Numbered from the stretch's first letter, positions 8,669 to 16,565 are shown. The stretch is DNA of 64,000 nt from Pectinatus haikarae (GCF_015732185.1 NZ_WIQM01000004.1:62001-126000); one strand, 5' to 3'. The notes: generated from the sequence alone by a model not told the origin. Numbers and translations: made by a program.

Positions 8669-9147
8669 TACGCATCCAAAAATTTGAGGAATTTATTGAC
8701 GGCCTTATCTTCTTTGACCGGCACGATCAGCTTGAGCCGGTCTGTCGTGGCAAGGCCAAGCTTTGTACTGCACTGCATGATCTGTTTGACATAGCGTTCC
8801 TGCGCTGACAGGTAAGGCGACACCGTTTCATATTTCCCATAACCATTTTTGCGGTAACCGGTATCGCCATATTCCCGGATATGCTGCACAAGCTTCATAT
8901 ACCGGCTCCAGGCATTTGCATATATCGCAAGGATAGCCAGATCAAGATTATCCAGCAGATCAATCTGTCCAGCCTCGGCAGCAACGCGGGTAAATTCGGC
9001 TGCGGCATCTTCATCGAGCCATCCAGGCGGTGAAAGCGCATCGCGCGGCAGTTTTATTTTCTTTTCCTGTTGCTTTCGTGCACTGCGTTTATTCTTCCCT
9101 ATTTTTCCGGTCGATATATCTACAACTTTTCGCGGTCTTCCCGGCAT
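8668..9147 (-). CDS. terS: Terminase small subunit, P27 family
   Basis: A 159-residue protein starting MPGRPRKVVD, a hallmark of P27-type small terminases. It continues with ALSPPGWLDEDAAAEFTRVA and a helical core ending RLKLIVP. It has an AAAGGGGTG ribosome binding site and directly precedes terL. It recognises the packaging site and regulates TerL. The HNH gene just upstream suggests a cos-type packaging strategy. Confidence 0.9.
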   Translation of the reverse strand: MPGRPRKVVDISTGKIGKNKRSARKQQEKKIKLPRDALSPPGWLDEDAAAEFTRVAAEAGQIDLLDNLDLAILAIYANAWSRYMKLVQHIREYGDTGYRKNGYGKYETVSPYLSAQERYVKQIMQCSTKLGLATTDRLKLIVPVKEDKAVNKFLKFLDA

Positions 9148-9238
9148 GCGATCACCCCTTTTTATAATTTTTCATTTCTGGCATTTTTGCGCGAAAAAAG
9201 ACCATGCGCGGTACTATATTTTCATCTCTGAAACTTTT
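9148..9238. other. Possible cos/packaging site interval
   Basis: A 91-base non-coding gap between the HNH endonuclease gene and terS. In cos phages with the HNH-TerS-TerL order the packaging site lies near here. The gap has several short repeats around GCGCG (TTTTGCGCG and CATGCGCGG). No exact cos sequence can be assigned from one integrated copy. Confidence 0.3.
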
Positions 9239-9649
9239 TCAGGTACCCCCGCCGGCCTTAATGATATCAAAGAGAATCCCCTGCATTTTCTTCTTTGACA
9301 TTTCTGATTCTTTATAGGCTTCATGTATCTCTGCATGGCTTTTATCGCTCAGATAAATGAGATTGGACTGGTCATAGGCGCCGTTCTTGTCTTCTGTTAC
9401 CTCAATGATGTGATGACTCAGCGTGCCTTTTACAAGTTTATGCTTAACATGCAGCGCGTATAAGTCCAGGCCATTACCTTTGCGTTTGCAGTCATCTGAC
9501 AGCAGCTTCCACATCTTGCTGTGGTAAATAGCTGCTGATTCTTTATTGCGGCTGTGTCTGTCATATTCTTTGTGCCGCTGCTTCTGGCATTCGCATTGCT
9601 CATTGATTTGCAGCTTTCGACCACAGCGTCCGCATATCTTTGTCAGCAT
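9239..9649 (-). CDS. HNH endonuclease associated with packaging
   Basis: A 136-residue protein. Residues 5-25 hold a zinc-ribbon half (CGRCG...CEC). The HNH core is LSHHIIEV, then QSNLIYLSDKSHAEIHE. The ATG at 9649 is chosen because it follows AGGAGGT by about 9 bases; an upstream in-frame ATG at 9682 has none. HNH proteins next to terminase genes stimulate cos cleavage by TerL in HK97-type phages. The gene is separated from the next gene upstream by a terminator. Confidence 0.88.
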   Translation of the reverse strand: MLTKICGRCGRKLQINEQCECQKQRHKEYDRHSRNKESAAIYHSKMWKLLSDDCKRKGNGLDLYALHVKHKLVKGTLSHHIIEVTEDKNGAYDQSNLIYLSDKSHAEIHEAYKESEMSKKKMQGILFDIIKAGGGT

Positions 9650-9683
9650 TCTTTCGCTACCTCCTGGTTGAAATTTGGGCATT

Positions 9684-9706
9684 AAAAAAGCACCCTTCAG
9701 GGTGCC
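9684..9706 (-). terminator. Intrinsic terminator
   Basis: GCACCC-TGAA-GGGTGC hairpin followed by six T on the minus strand. It lies just after the stop of the unknown gene at 9724-10446 and partly upstream of the HNH gene, so the late operon probably starts or is antiterminated near here. Confidence 0.85.
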
Positions 9707-9723
9707 AAAATCTTAATTATAAA

Positions 9724-10446
9724 TTATTTGCTATCACTAATTGCATTAAAAATCATTCTGCCAGTGTATGTTCGTTTATATTGTCTTTTAATATTATTAT
9801 GTTGTATTTCTAATGACAGTTCTTCTTTTAATAATCCCTTCCCGGATAATCTTCCTAAAAAGAAATTTAAATTATCACTAAACTCTGGGACTATTCTTAT
9901 AAGATTGGATTCATCTAATAATTCAAACTGATTTATGCTCATCTCAAACGGTTTAGTTAATGGTTTACTATAATCTGGTGAATCTTGGCTTCGGAACGAA
10001 TTATATATTTTAAACAGTATTATTGCTTCATTTTCACTTAATTCACTAATTATATTAATGCAGTCTTCTGCATCATCATATCCTAGTTGATTAGAAAAAT
10101 TTCCGTTTAAAATATCAGCTATGCGATATATTTGTTTCTTCTTACTACAACGTATAGCCTTGAAAACTGCATGTGTTACTAATTCAACTTGGGCATTATT
10201 CCCTTCATCAAATTTTTCATCAAGATTTTTATCTGCCCACGCTTCAGCTAAATAAAATAAATTTTGCTGTTCTAAATTTTTTATACAAGATTCACCTATC
10301 GCACTAAATAGCGCAACTGCTGGTGCTATATCTGGTATAGCTGCCACTAATCCTATAGCTCCTATTTTGAATAGTTTACCACATTTCCCATTTGTTAATT
10401 TTAAAATAGATTCTTCAAATGAATTTGGTTTTTCTATTTTAGACAT
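9724..10446 (-). CDS. Unknown protein with a hydrophobic segment; possible moron
   Basis: A 240-residue protein not recognised as a known family. Residues about 25-50 are hydrophobic and glycine/alanine-rich (KIGAIGLVAAIPDIAPAVAL), suggesting a membrane-inserting hairpin. The rest is helical and acidic. The ATG at 10446 follows AAAGGAG by 8 bases. The gene has its own terminator and is more AT-rich than the adjacent packaging genes, both signs of an independently acquired cassette. A superinfection-exclusion or defence role is conceivable but unproven. Confidence 0.6.
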   Translation of the reverse strand: MSKIEKPNSFEESILKLTNGKCGKLFKIGAIGLVAAIPDIAPAVALFSAIGESCIKNLEQQNLFYLAEAWADKNLDEKFDEGNNAQVELVTHAVFKAIRCSKKKQIYRIADILNGNFSNQLGYDDAEDCINIISELSENEAIILFKIYNSFRSQDSPDYSKPLTKPFEMSINQFELLDESNLIRIVPEFSDNLNFFLGRLSGKGLLKEELSLEIQHNNIKRQYKRTYTGRMIFNAISDSK

Positions 10447-10633
10447 TGTGTGCACTCCTTTAATATTTTGTTAATATTTCTATAGAGTGTAATTCTATAC
10501 CTGCAATATTTTATATAATGTTTATACACATAAGAAAAGCCACTAACCTTTCGGCTGCGGCTGTGTGTTACTCTTCACTTTTCTATAGTATAGCATATAA
10601 AATGGGGTAGTTATTACCAAAATAAAAATTATT

Positions 10634-11089
10634 TCAAAAAACTTTTACTAATCCTGCCTGGCAAGCGCATGCCAGTGAAAATTGATTTGCTTCACGGATC
10701 ATGCAGTAATATATATTTGGACTTATACCTAAGTTTATACAAGTATAATTATAGTCTTTACCCTTGTAGCGTTGCCACAATAATTTTTCTGTCGATTTTC
10801 CAGAGTAATGTTTGTATGTAGCCTCAATGACTTGCAGCCACTTTTCAGGATGCTTTATTGTTTCAGTTTCGTATTTGCCTGCTTCAATAACCACCGACTT
10901 TATAGGCATAACATCTTTTACAGCCACGTTCGCGGTTGGATCACTAACAAAAGCATGTCCGGTACTATTGCCACCAGTCCTGCCAACACCAGAGTCATTT
11001 CTTGCTTCCCATACAGCTTTCTTTATTTTTTCATACTGGTAAAATCTTTTTTCTATGTAGGATATCAAACTGCTTTTTCTCTGTCTCAT
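10634..11089 (-). CDS. Phage late transcription regulator-like protein
   Basis: A 151-residue protein. The N-terminus is basic and helical. The C-terminal 60 residues read as a sigma region 4-like helix-turn-helix (ATYKHYSGKSTEKLLWQRY, then INLGISPNIYYCMIREANQ), as in the ArpU/RinA group of late activators. It sits at the border between replication and packaging genes, where such regulators switch on the late operon. The ATG at 11089 follows AAGGTGAG; the upstream ATG at 11104 lacks a site. The precise family is uncertain. Confidence 0.6.
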   Translation of the reverse strand: MRQRKSSLISYIEKRFYQYEKIKKAVWEARNDSGVGRTGGNSTGHAFVSDPTANVAVKDVMPIKSVVIEAGKYETETIKHPEKWLQVIEATYKHYSGKSTEKLLWQRYKGKDYNYTCINLGISPNIYYCMIREANQFSLACACQAGLVKVF

Positions 11090-11191
11090 TATCTCACCTT
11101 CCATGAACGCACAAAAGGGACGGTTTATGCCGTCCTTTTTTTAGCGCTGTTTTATATGAAATTAATCTATTATTACCCAAAATTGGGGATA

Positions 11192-11707
11192 TTATTTTGG
11201 GTGAATATAATCCAGAAACATCACTGCTGCCATTGTCCTTTTTACTTGATAAGCATTAATGTCCTGTTGCACTATGTAGCTCCGCCCGAATACAGCTTTC
11301 ATATTGCTCCATATGTTGAATGGAATCATATAATACTTATCTGCGATCCCACAGCATATATAGACAGCCGCCCTTGTTTCCAAGTGCTGTGCCAGCATAT
11401 CAAACTGTGTTTTAGTTAGGACTGATTGCTGGATTCTATCCTTATCAGTGAATTTAGCCTCAAAGATGATTGATTTTCCGCCTCGTAACGTGCCTTGATA
11501 ATCCGGCTGTGCTCTGCCAGTGAACTGTCCGGTGAAACGACCAGAAGGTTTTTTGCTGATGCAACGGAAGCTTTCAGGTGTTTTGTATATTACCGCCCGG
11601 CCGTCGAGCGCGTATTGTCTGCAGGCTGTATCTATTTCATTTTCTAGGAGCCGCCCTGTCATCAAAGACTGTAGCGCTCTATAGCTTCTTTTATTTCCTA
11701 TTTGCAA
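11192..11707 (-). CDS. RecU-like Holliday junction resolvase
   Basis: A 171-residue protein with the RecU/PBP-related factor A nuclease pattern: QPDYQGTLRGG, then IIFEAKFT with the catalytic Asp and Glu-X-Lys, and a later QFDMLAQH. The start is a TTG at 11707 behind AAGGGGTG; the first internal ATG has no ribosome binding site. It would resolve recombination or replication intermediates before packaging. It is the most readily identified DNA-processing enzyme between the HUH Rep and the packaging genes. Confidence 0.82.
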   Translation of the reverse strand: MQIGNKRSYRALQSLMTGRLLENEIDTACRQYALDGRAVIYKTPESFRCISKKPSGRFTGQFTGRAQPDYQGTLRGGKSIIFEAKFTDKDRIQQSVLTKTQFDMLAQHLETRAAVYICCGIADKYYMIPFNIWSNMKAVFGRSYIVQQDINAYQVKRTMAAVMFLDYIHPK

Positions 11708-11719
11708 AATAGCACCCCT

Positions 11720-11989
11720 TTACCATATATATGTTTCATAAATCACTGGATCATCATATTTATTGCGGTTCAATCTGGTATAAAAATCCGGTATCTGCCG
11801 ACGTATTTCTTCCAAGGTATCTTTTGCTATAAATATTTCTGTCAGTTTTATTTTGGAGTTTACAAGAAGTAACCGTCCAACATATTTATCCGGATAATCC
11901 TTTGGTTTTTCATACACAGCAACAATATTTATATATCCGTCTATGCGTCTGCTCAGTATTTCCCTAAATTGTTGGTCTGTTATATTCAT
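11720..11989 (-). CDS. Small phage protein of unknown function
   Basis: An 89-residue protein, not recognised. It appears to alternate beta strands (INIVAVYEKP, YVGRLLLVN, LTEIFIAKD) with a C-terminal helix. A GAGGGATG site precedes the ATG, and the gene follows the DUF3102 gene after only a few bases, so it belongs to the same leftward operon. Confidence 0.65.
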   Translation of the reverse strand: MNITDQQFREILSRRIDGYINIVAVYEKPKDYPDKYVGRLLLVNSKIKLTEIFIAKDTLEEIRRQIPDFYTRLNRNKYDDPVIYETYIW

Positions 11990-11993
11990 CTAT

Positions 11994-13010
11994 TCATCCC
12001 TCAACCGTGCTTTTAATGATATCGGCCAATTTAGCTATTTTATTTTTATAGGTGTCGGCTGTAGCTTTATCCTCTATTTTTTCAAGTGAGCTGATAATGT
12101 CGTTGATATCGCGCTTGAGCAGTTCAAAGCTGACCTTGATCTGCACGGCAGCCTTATCAGCGTCTTTTGCCGATTCGGCTTTGCCCAGCTGGGCACGAAG
12201 TTCTTCAAGTTCCTTTTTTGTTGCTTCCGGGATAACCGGCGGCTTTTCTTTTTCTGCCTGCAGCTTGTTTTCTGCATCTTTGAGCTTCTTTTCCATCTTC
12301 TCAGCTTTTTTGACGGCTTTTTGCAGCTCTGTGTCCTTGGAATCAAGCTGGGAGTGCAGGTTATCCTTTTCTGTTTCCAGTTCCGCCCGCTGCTCATCCG
12401 ACAGGCCGCCGGTCTCAAGCTTTTGCTGCAGATCGGCAATTTCATTTTCAAGGGATTTTATTTGTTCAGCTTTTTCAGTGTTGGCGCTTTCGGCAAGCGA
12501 TTGCTGGTCATTTTGCTCTTTAAGCATGTTGTCAAGCCGGTTTTGCAGATCGGCCGCCCGCTCTTCGGCTTCTTTTTGTGCTTTCACGGCAGCCTGCAGG
12601 TCTCTTGTACTCATGCTGTCTATATCATTATTTTCGATAAAATCAGCTCTGGCATCTTCGGTCGGCAGACCCAGCAGGGCAACAGCCTGCGTATATGATA
12701 ATTTTTCAAATTCCGGACGGTTGGCCGGAGCATCGAAAAGCTCCTGCTGACCAAGCTGGCCATATTCTTTAAATATCCTGACAAGGTTATTTGCCGTACG
12801 CTCGCTGTAATCAACATTTTCTTTGAGCCATGCGCCCCAGTGTCCTTTTTCGACGATGGACTGTGCTTCAACAAGCTTCCTGCCGATATCGATACTGGCA
12901 TTGAGCATTGCCTGCTGTACCTGACGCTTGATGCTGTTTATTTCGGCGGCGATTATTTCCGGTGTTCTTATTTTTACTGCTTTTGCGTTTACGTCTATCA
13001 TGTTGCTCAT
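11994..13010 (-). CDS. DUF3102 protein with long coiled coil
   Basis: A 338-residue protein. Residues about 15-130 match DUF3102: INSIKRQVQQAMLNASIDIGRKL, GHWGAWLKENVDYSERTANN and LSYTQAVALLGLP, resembling a ParB/KfrA-like DNA-binding head. Residues about 140-265 are a continuous coiled coil rich in Glu, Lys and Gln, and the C-terminus is helical. Such proteins are common in Firmicute phages and conjugative elements and may organise replicating DNA. The function is not established. The ATG follows GGGAG. Confidence 0.8.
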   Translation of the reverse strand: MSNMIDVNAKAVKIRTPEIIAAEINSIKRQVQQAMLNASIDIGRKLVEAQSIVEKGHWGAWLKENVDYSERTANNLVRIFKEYGQLGQQELFDAPANRPEFEKLSYTQAVALLGLPTEDARADFIENNDIDSMSTRDLQAAVKAQKEAEERAADLQNRLDNMLKEQNDQQSLAESANTEKAEQIKSLENEIADLQQKLETGGLSDEQRAELETEKDNLHSQLDSKDTELQKAVKKAEKMEKKLKDAENKLQAEKEKPPVIPEATKKELEELRAQLGKAESAKDADKAAVQIKVSFELLKRDINDIISSLEKIEDKATADTYKNKIAKLADIIKSTVEG

Positions 13011-13027
13011 CTTACCAACTCCCCTAT

Positions 13028-14662
13028 TTATACGGCAATAGCCGTTATTTGTTTTGTTTTTGGCTGTATATCTCGGCAGCTTACCCAGTTTATGCCGAGT
13101 TTTTCCGCCCAGTCTATAACGGTATCATTTAATTTCCTGTTATTTCTTACCTGGCTGTTCGCTGCAAGCTTTGCCTGCCTTATTGTATTGGCCTCAACTT
13201 CTATGCAGATAATCAGTTTGCCCTTATTGTCTGCAGCCAAAACAATATTTGTTTCCCGTGCTGCTACTCTGTCAGTGTAGGTACTTACACAGTTTTTAAG
13301 TTTTACACCCGCGTTGAGCAAATCATTTGATGTATGCGGCACTGCAAATTTTATGCTGTTTAACTGCATTTCCATGCTGTGCCGATAATCTGTAATGTCA
13401 AAGGTTATCAACGGATTTTTTTCTTTCTTTTTTTCGATTGCCAGCCAGTCATGGGCATCAGTGATTGACGGTTTATTTTTGTTGAATTTTTTTTTCATTT
13501 TGTCGCTCATGTTAACCAGCATGTCCCCGGTATCATAAAATTCGTGCATTTTATTGTGTTTAATCAGTCTTAGCACATCATCAGCCGGATAATACTGCCT
13601 TATTCTCTTGGAGCTGTTTATAAATCTTCGGGTATCAATATTTCCCGTGTTATCCTCTGTGCATTTTTTATATATTGCCACCAGATGATCAAGATTCTGG
13701 CTTATTTGCATAATGTCTCTAAGCAGTAAATAATCAAAGGGTTCTGCCGCTAATATTTTGCGCAGTATGCGTTTATTTGGCAGCCGGGCAAGTTTGATCA
13801 GTGCCGTTATAGTGTCTTTTTCTTTTCTGATTGTATTGCAAAAGTCAGCGGACATAATTTTTTCATCATTTGGTATATATGTCTCATGTCCTTTTGGTTC
13901 AAGTCTGCTATGCGGATTGCTGTTAAGTATCCGATCTGTTAAATTCGGTGCATCAGTACAGATCATACGGTAAGCAATGTTCATTATCAGGATGGCAAAC
14001 GGGCCGAATTCCGATCCGTATGGCCGATATATGGATTTTATTTTGTGGCCAAGCCTGTTTTTTAGGCCTTTACATATTTCGTTTCTTAATAGATGCGTCA
14101 TATCGGTCATTCTTTTTTTGTATTTTGCTATGCACGGGTGTCCGAATAAAGAAGCGAGATGTGAGTTATCCAGGAAGGTGGTGTCAAATGGATCACCAAG
14201 CTCAATTTCAATTAAATCATCTTGTTTGAATATTGTTTTTCGTTTATTAATGTCAAAAGTTATTGTTTCCGTGTAGCGGCTTTTATTCCAGAGCGTCATG
14301 TCAGCAGCCGGTTTTAGTTCCACTCCGGATATGCTTAGTCTTAGTCCATATTTAAATTTTTCCAGTTTTATTGTCATATCCAGCGGCATAATGTGGTCTT
14401 TTGATTTTATAGCAATATCGAAATTTCTGCCTTTATAACTATATGCTATATATTGTTCACGGCAATGCGGGCAGTATATTACTTTGTCGTCAATATAGTC
14501 ATAGCCCATATTACTTTTTATTTTCAATACAGCGGCAAACATTTGTCCGCATTTTGTGCAGTAGTGGTGCGTTGGCATCAGACCTCCCGTTTCGTTCCAT
14601 CTGAGCATATGGGCAGTATAAAAGGTAAACACTCTGGGGATCTTTATATAATCAAGCAGCAT
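13028..14662 (-). CDS. PcfJ-like protein
   Basis: A 544-residue protein. The N-terminus carries a zinc-ribbon-like CTKCG...CPHCREQ (residues about 35-70). The C-terminus has the PcfJ signature: VPHTSNDLLNAGVKLKNCVSTY, then IICIEVE, then QVRNNRKLN. PcfJ homologues occur beside PcfK in conjugative plasmids such as pCF10, and here a PcfK/AcrIIA9-like gene follows on the 5' side. The biochemical role is unknown; linkage to the Rep suggests DNA replication or transfer. The ATG follows GAGGTGAT. Confidence 0.8.
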   Translation of the reverse strand: MLLDYIKIPRVFTFYTAHMLRWNETGGLMPTHHYCTKCGQMFAAVLKIKSNMGYDYIDDKVIYCPHCREQYIAYSYKGRNFDIAIKSKDHIMPLDMTIKLEKFKYGLRLSISGVELKPAADMTLWNKSRYTETITFDINKRKTIFKQDDLIEIELGDPFDTTFLDNSHLASLFGHPCIAKYKKRMTDMTHLLRNEICKGLKNRLGHKIKSIYRPYGSEFGPFAILIMNIAYRMICTDAPNLTDRILNSNPHSRLEPKGHETYIPNDEKIMSADFCNTIRKEKDTITALIKLARLPNKRILRKILAAEPFDYLLLRDIMQISQNLDHLVAIYKKCTEDNTGNIDTRRFINSSKRIRQYYPADDVLRLIKHNKMHEFYDTGDMLVNMSDKMKKKFNKNKPSITDAHDWLAIEKKKEKNPLITFDITDYRHSMEMQLNSIKFAVPHTSNDLLNAGVKLKNCVSTYTDRVAARETNIVLAADNKGKLIICIEVEANTIRQAKLAANSQVRNNRKLNDTVIDWAEKLGINWVSCRDIQPKTKQITAIAV

Positions 14663-14695
14663 AGCATATCACCTCTGTTTTTTATTTGTCATTTT

Positions 14696-15034
14696 TTATA
14701 AGTCGTCAAAGTCTATATCAAGCCGTTTTGACGCTTGATTTTTACTGTTTTCCGCAAGCGCTTGCGCGCCGAAACCGTAATATTCATCAATGATTTTAAA
14801 TCCTTCATCATCGGTCATGACGTATGAACCGCCCGTTGCCTTTTTCCTTGCAGCAGCAGTCATATGGTCTACCGCGCCTTTTATGTTTTTTTTGCTATCT
14901 ATAATCTGATCGGCCGATACTGTGTTTTCTGCCTGGCGCATCAGGTAATCTAATACGCTCTCATATATGGGTATGTTTTCATGCCCTTTCATTTCATTTA
15001 TCAGTTTTTCGTGTGCCGCTTCAAAATTTGCCAT
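14696..15034 (-). CDS. AcrIIA9/PcfK-like protein
   Basis: A 112-residue protein. The C-terminal half has the family motif AAARKKATGGSYVMTDDEGFKI followed by YYGFG, matching the small PcfK-like family that includes the Cas9 inhibitor AcrIIA9. The ATG at 15034 is preferred; the GTG at 15043 overlaps the ribosome binding site GGAAGGAA. It is paired with PcfJ as in conjugative elements. It might inhibit type II CRISPR or simply be a replication accessory; the sequence alone cannot decide. Confidence 0.7.
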   Translation of the reverse strand: MANFEAAHEKLINEMKGHENIPIYESVLDYLMRQAENTVSADQIIDSKKNIKGAVDHMTAAARKKATGGSYVMTDDEGFKIIDEYYGFGAQALAENSKNQASKRLDIDFDDL

Positions 15035-15096
15035 CAATCGCACTTCCTTCCATTTCTCCTGAGAGATAATATTCCCTTAATCTATTTTTGCTGCTG

Positions 15097-15546
15097 TTAT
15101 GATTCTTGATAATGCCTGATCCTTGCAATGGGCAACCACAGCAATTCGGAGTATGCTACCATGTCTATTCTTTCAGCTTTTGCCGCGATATAGGTAAATC
15201 CGTCCGTATATAAATAGCAGTCCTGCAAAATTATCTGGGTATTGGATAGTTTTTTATCTGTATCAATATCGTTCAGCCATGCGTTATAGCGTTCTTCCCA
15301 TACATTAAGCTCCGGTTCCCAATTTTCCGAGCGCATGAGGTTTTGCTTGATCTGCATCCACCATGAGTTGAGCTCCGGCAGTTCTAATTTGCACTGCACA
15401 GAAAAGAACTGTGTTTCTGTCATGTTGAGCATAAATTGGCTGGTCACAAGCAGATTGCCGGATGGGCATTTGAACATCATAAATTCACCGGCGGTTTTTG
15501 CTTGTTTGGCGACTTTTTTTGTATCAATTAAAATTGCTTCGTTCAT
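15097..15546 (-). CDS. Phage protein of unknown function
   Basis: A 149-residue protein, not recognised. It looks globular, with tryptophan-rich helices (SWWMQIKQNL, WEERYNAWLNDI) and beta strands (LLVTSQFMLNM, CYLYTDGFTYIAA). The ATG follows GAGAGGAG. It sits 10 bases after the HUH Rep gene in the same operon, so it may be a replication accessory. Confidence 0.6.
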   Translation of the reverse strand: MNEAILIDTKKVAKQAKTAGEFMMFKCPSGNLLVTSQFMLNMTETQFFSVQCKLELPELNSWWMQIKQNLMRSENWEPELNVWEERYNAWLNDIDTDKKLSNTQIILQDCYLYTDGFTYIAAKAERIDMVAYSELLWLPIARIRHYQES

Positions 15547-15556
15547 TTTTCTCCTC

Positions 15557-16282
15557 TCAATCTCTTACAAAGATGATTCGCTGGCAGGGATAGCCATCTT
15601 TGGTATAGCTTTGATAGGTCAGCTGCTTATTTACGTGGTATCCCTTTGGCGGTGTTATCCGCTGGCTGTAACATTCCGATCTGGTGACTTTTTCTTTTTC
15701 TTCGACCGGATTTATCAGGTTGGTGCTGGTCCGCAGCCGCCCGCTGTGCTCTTCGACGTCTTCTTTTTTAAAATATGCGGCAAGCCTGGTGCAGTCTTCG
15801 ATCTGACCGCCAAACATTTCTATCCTGAGCCGCCCCAGTGTCCAATATCTTTGCAGTACTGCCATGTCTTCAGGTGCAAGGGAATTTATAAGCATATGGG
15901 CATGCGGTCTGCCCGCTCCTTTGAGATTTTCCAGCACGGCGATATATTTAAGCACGCTGTTTTTTCTTTTATAATAGCGCCGCAGATTTACCATGAAGAG
16001 GTCAAGACTTTTTTTCACTTTTTCTTTCGGCGGCGCTTTGCCGGCTATTGTCATCGTCAGGTACCAGTCACCGATTTTAAAGTTATTGGCTATTTTCAGG
16101 GCAAGTTTATTAGCAGCGTGCAGCCGGTTTATTTCTTTTTGCCGCTCTGGGGTATGATTTACCCGCCCTGCTCTTTTTTCTCTTATTTTTTTATCTTTTG
16201 GTAAAGTCCGATAAGTATAATAAAGTGTTTTTTCTATGACTTTTTTATTTATTGTTTTCCTGATCTTTTTCATGTATGGCAT
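15557..16282 (-). CDS. rep: HUH-family rolling-circle-type replication initiator
   Basis: A 241-residue protein with a lysine-rich N-terminus. The HUH motif is RPHAHMLIN near residue 125, preceded by a strand LKYIAVLENLKG. The nicking motif with a single Tyr is LAAYFKKE (YxxK) near residue 170. These are the marks of Rep/relaxase-like HUH endonucleases that nick an origin through a 5'-phosphotyrosine link. No helicase, primase or DNA polymerase is seen in this prophage, so this is likely its initiator. No strong ribosome binding site precedes the ATG. The upstream leader carries an attenuator-like hairpin and an opposing promoter, described separately. Confidence 0.8.
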   Translation of the reverse strand: MPYMKKIRKTINKKVIEKTLYYTYRTLPKDKKIREKRAGRVNHTPERQKEINRLHAANKLALKIANNFKIGDWYLTMTIAGKAPPKEKVKKSLDLFMVNLRRYYKRKNSVLKYIAVLENLKGAGRPHAHMLINSLAPEDMAVLQRYWTLGRLRIEMFGGQIEDCTRLAAYFKKEDVEEHSGRLRTSTNLINPVEEKEKVTRSECYSQRITPPKGYHVNKQLTYQSYTKDGYPCQRIIFVRD

Positions 16283-16355
16283 ATAGGTGTCAACCCCGTT
16301 GCTGTGAATAAAAATGCATGCTGATTGTTTGACTTATTAATTACTTGATCAAGGG

Positions 16356-16377
16356 AAAAAGAGACCGAAGCCTCTTT
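16356..16377 (-). terminator. Attenuator-like hairpin in the rep leader
   Basis: On the minus strand AAAGAGGC-TTCG-GTCTCTTT forms an 8-bp stem with a UUCG tetraloop ending in a run of T, about 75 bases upstream of the rep start. It would stop leftward transcripts before rep unless an alternative structure prevents it. Confidence 0.6.
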
Positions 16378-16385
16378 AATTTTTA

Positions 16386-16444
16386 GGCTGACAAATTACA
16401 TGAAAAATAGTATAATAATTATAAATAAGTTGTAATTGTCAGCC
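16386..16444. repeat. Inverted repeat around the antisense promoter
   Basis: GGCTGACAAATTAC (16386-16399) and GTAATTGTCAGCC (16432-16444) are inverted copies differing by one base, separated by 32 AT-rich bases. The left arm contains the -35 element and the spacer contains the -10. In the rep leader RNA the arms would make a large hairpin next to the attenuator; in DNA the same palindrome could be the Rep nicking origin. Confidence 0.65.
16388..16416 (+). promoter_or_regulatory. Strong sigma-A-type promoter opposing rep
   Basis: CTGACA, 17 bases, TATAAT. This directs transcription rightward, away from rep and antisense to its leader. The only downstream feature before a terminator is a stretch of about 107 bases with no ORF. 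Confidence 0.75.
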
Positions 16445-16529
16445 CTTCTGTACTGATGCTCTAACATCAGCACATTTCTTTATGAAATTTTTACTCTTGA
16501 CGTTGCCAGCACATGGCAGCGTCTTTTTT
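16423..16529 (+). ncRNA. Candidate antisense/small RNA over the rep leader
   Basis: The predicted transcript starts about 7 bases after the -10 and ends at a strong terminator (16499-16529). It contains a CTGATG-CTCTAA-CATCAG hairpin (16453-16470) and no ORF with a ribosome binding site. Leftward transcription into rep must cross it, so it is antisense to the rep leader. The layout matches copy-control antisense RNAs of rolling-circle plasmids. Expression is inferred only from promoter and terminator. Confidence 0.55.
16499..16529 (+). terminator. Terminator of the candidate antisense RNA
   Basis: GACGTTGCCA-GCACA-TGGCAGCGTC, a 10-bp stem with one G-T pair, followed by six T. It has no coding sequence just before it, which is what points to a small RNA. 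Confidence 0.85.
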
Positions 16530-16565
16530 CATGTGTTTTTCATTTACTATTTCATTCCCATGTCC

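Noticed and set aside
12052-12750. Serine/phenylalanine-rich 232-codon ORF opposite the DUF3102 gene
   Set aside because: It is the complement of the coiled-coil coding region; Ser-rich composition is the expected artefact.
15335-16204. 289-codon rightward ORF over the rep gene
   Set aside because: It is antisense to the HUH Rep gene with its clear motifs, has no ribosome binding site, and is composed of low-plausibility Phe/Cys-rich sequence.
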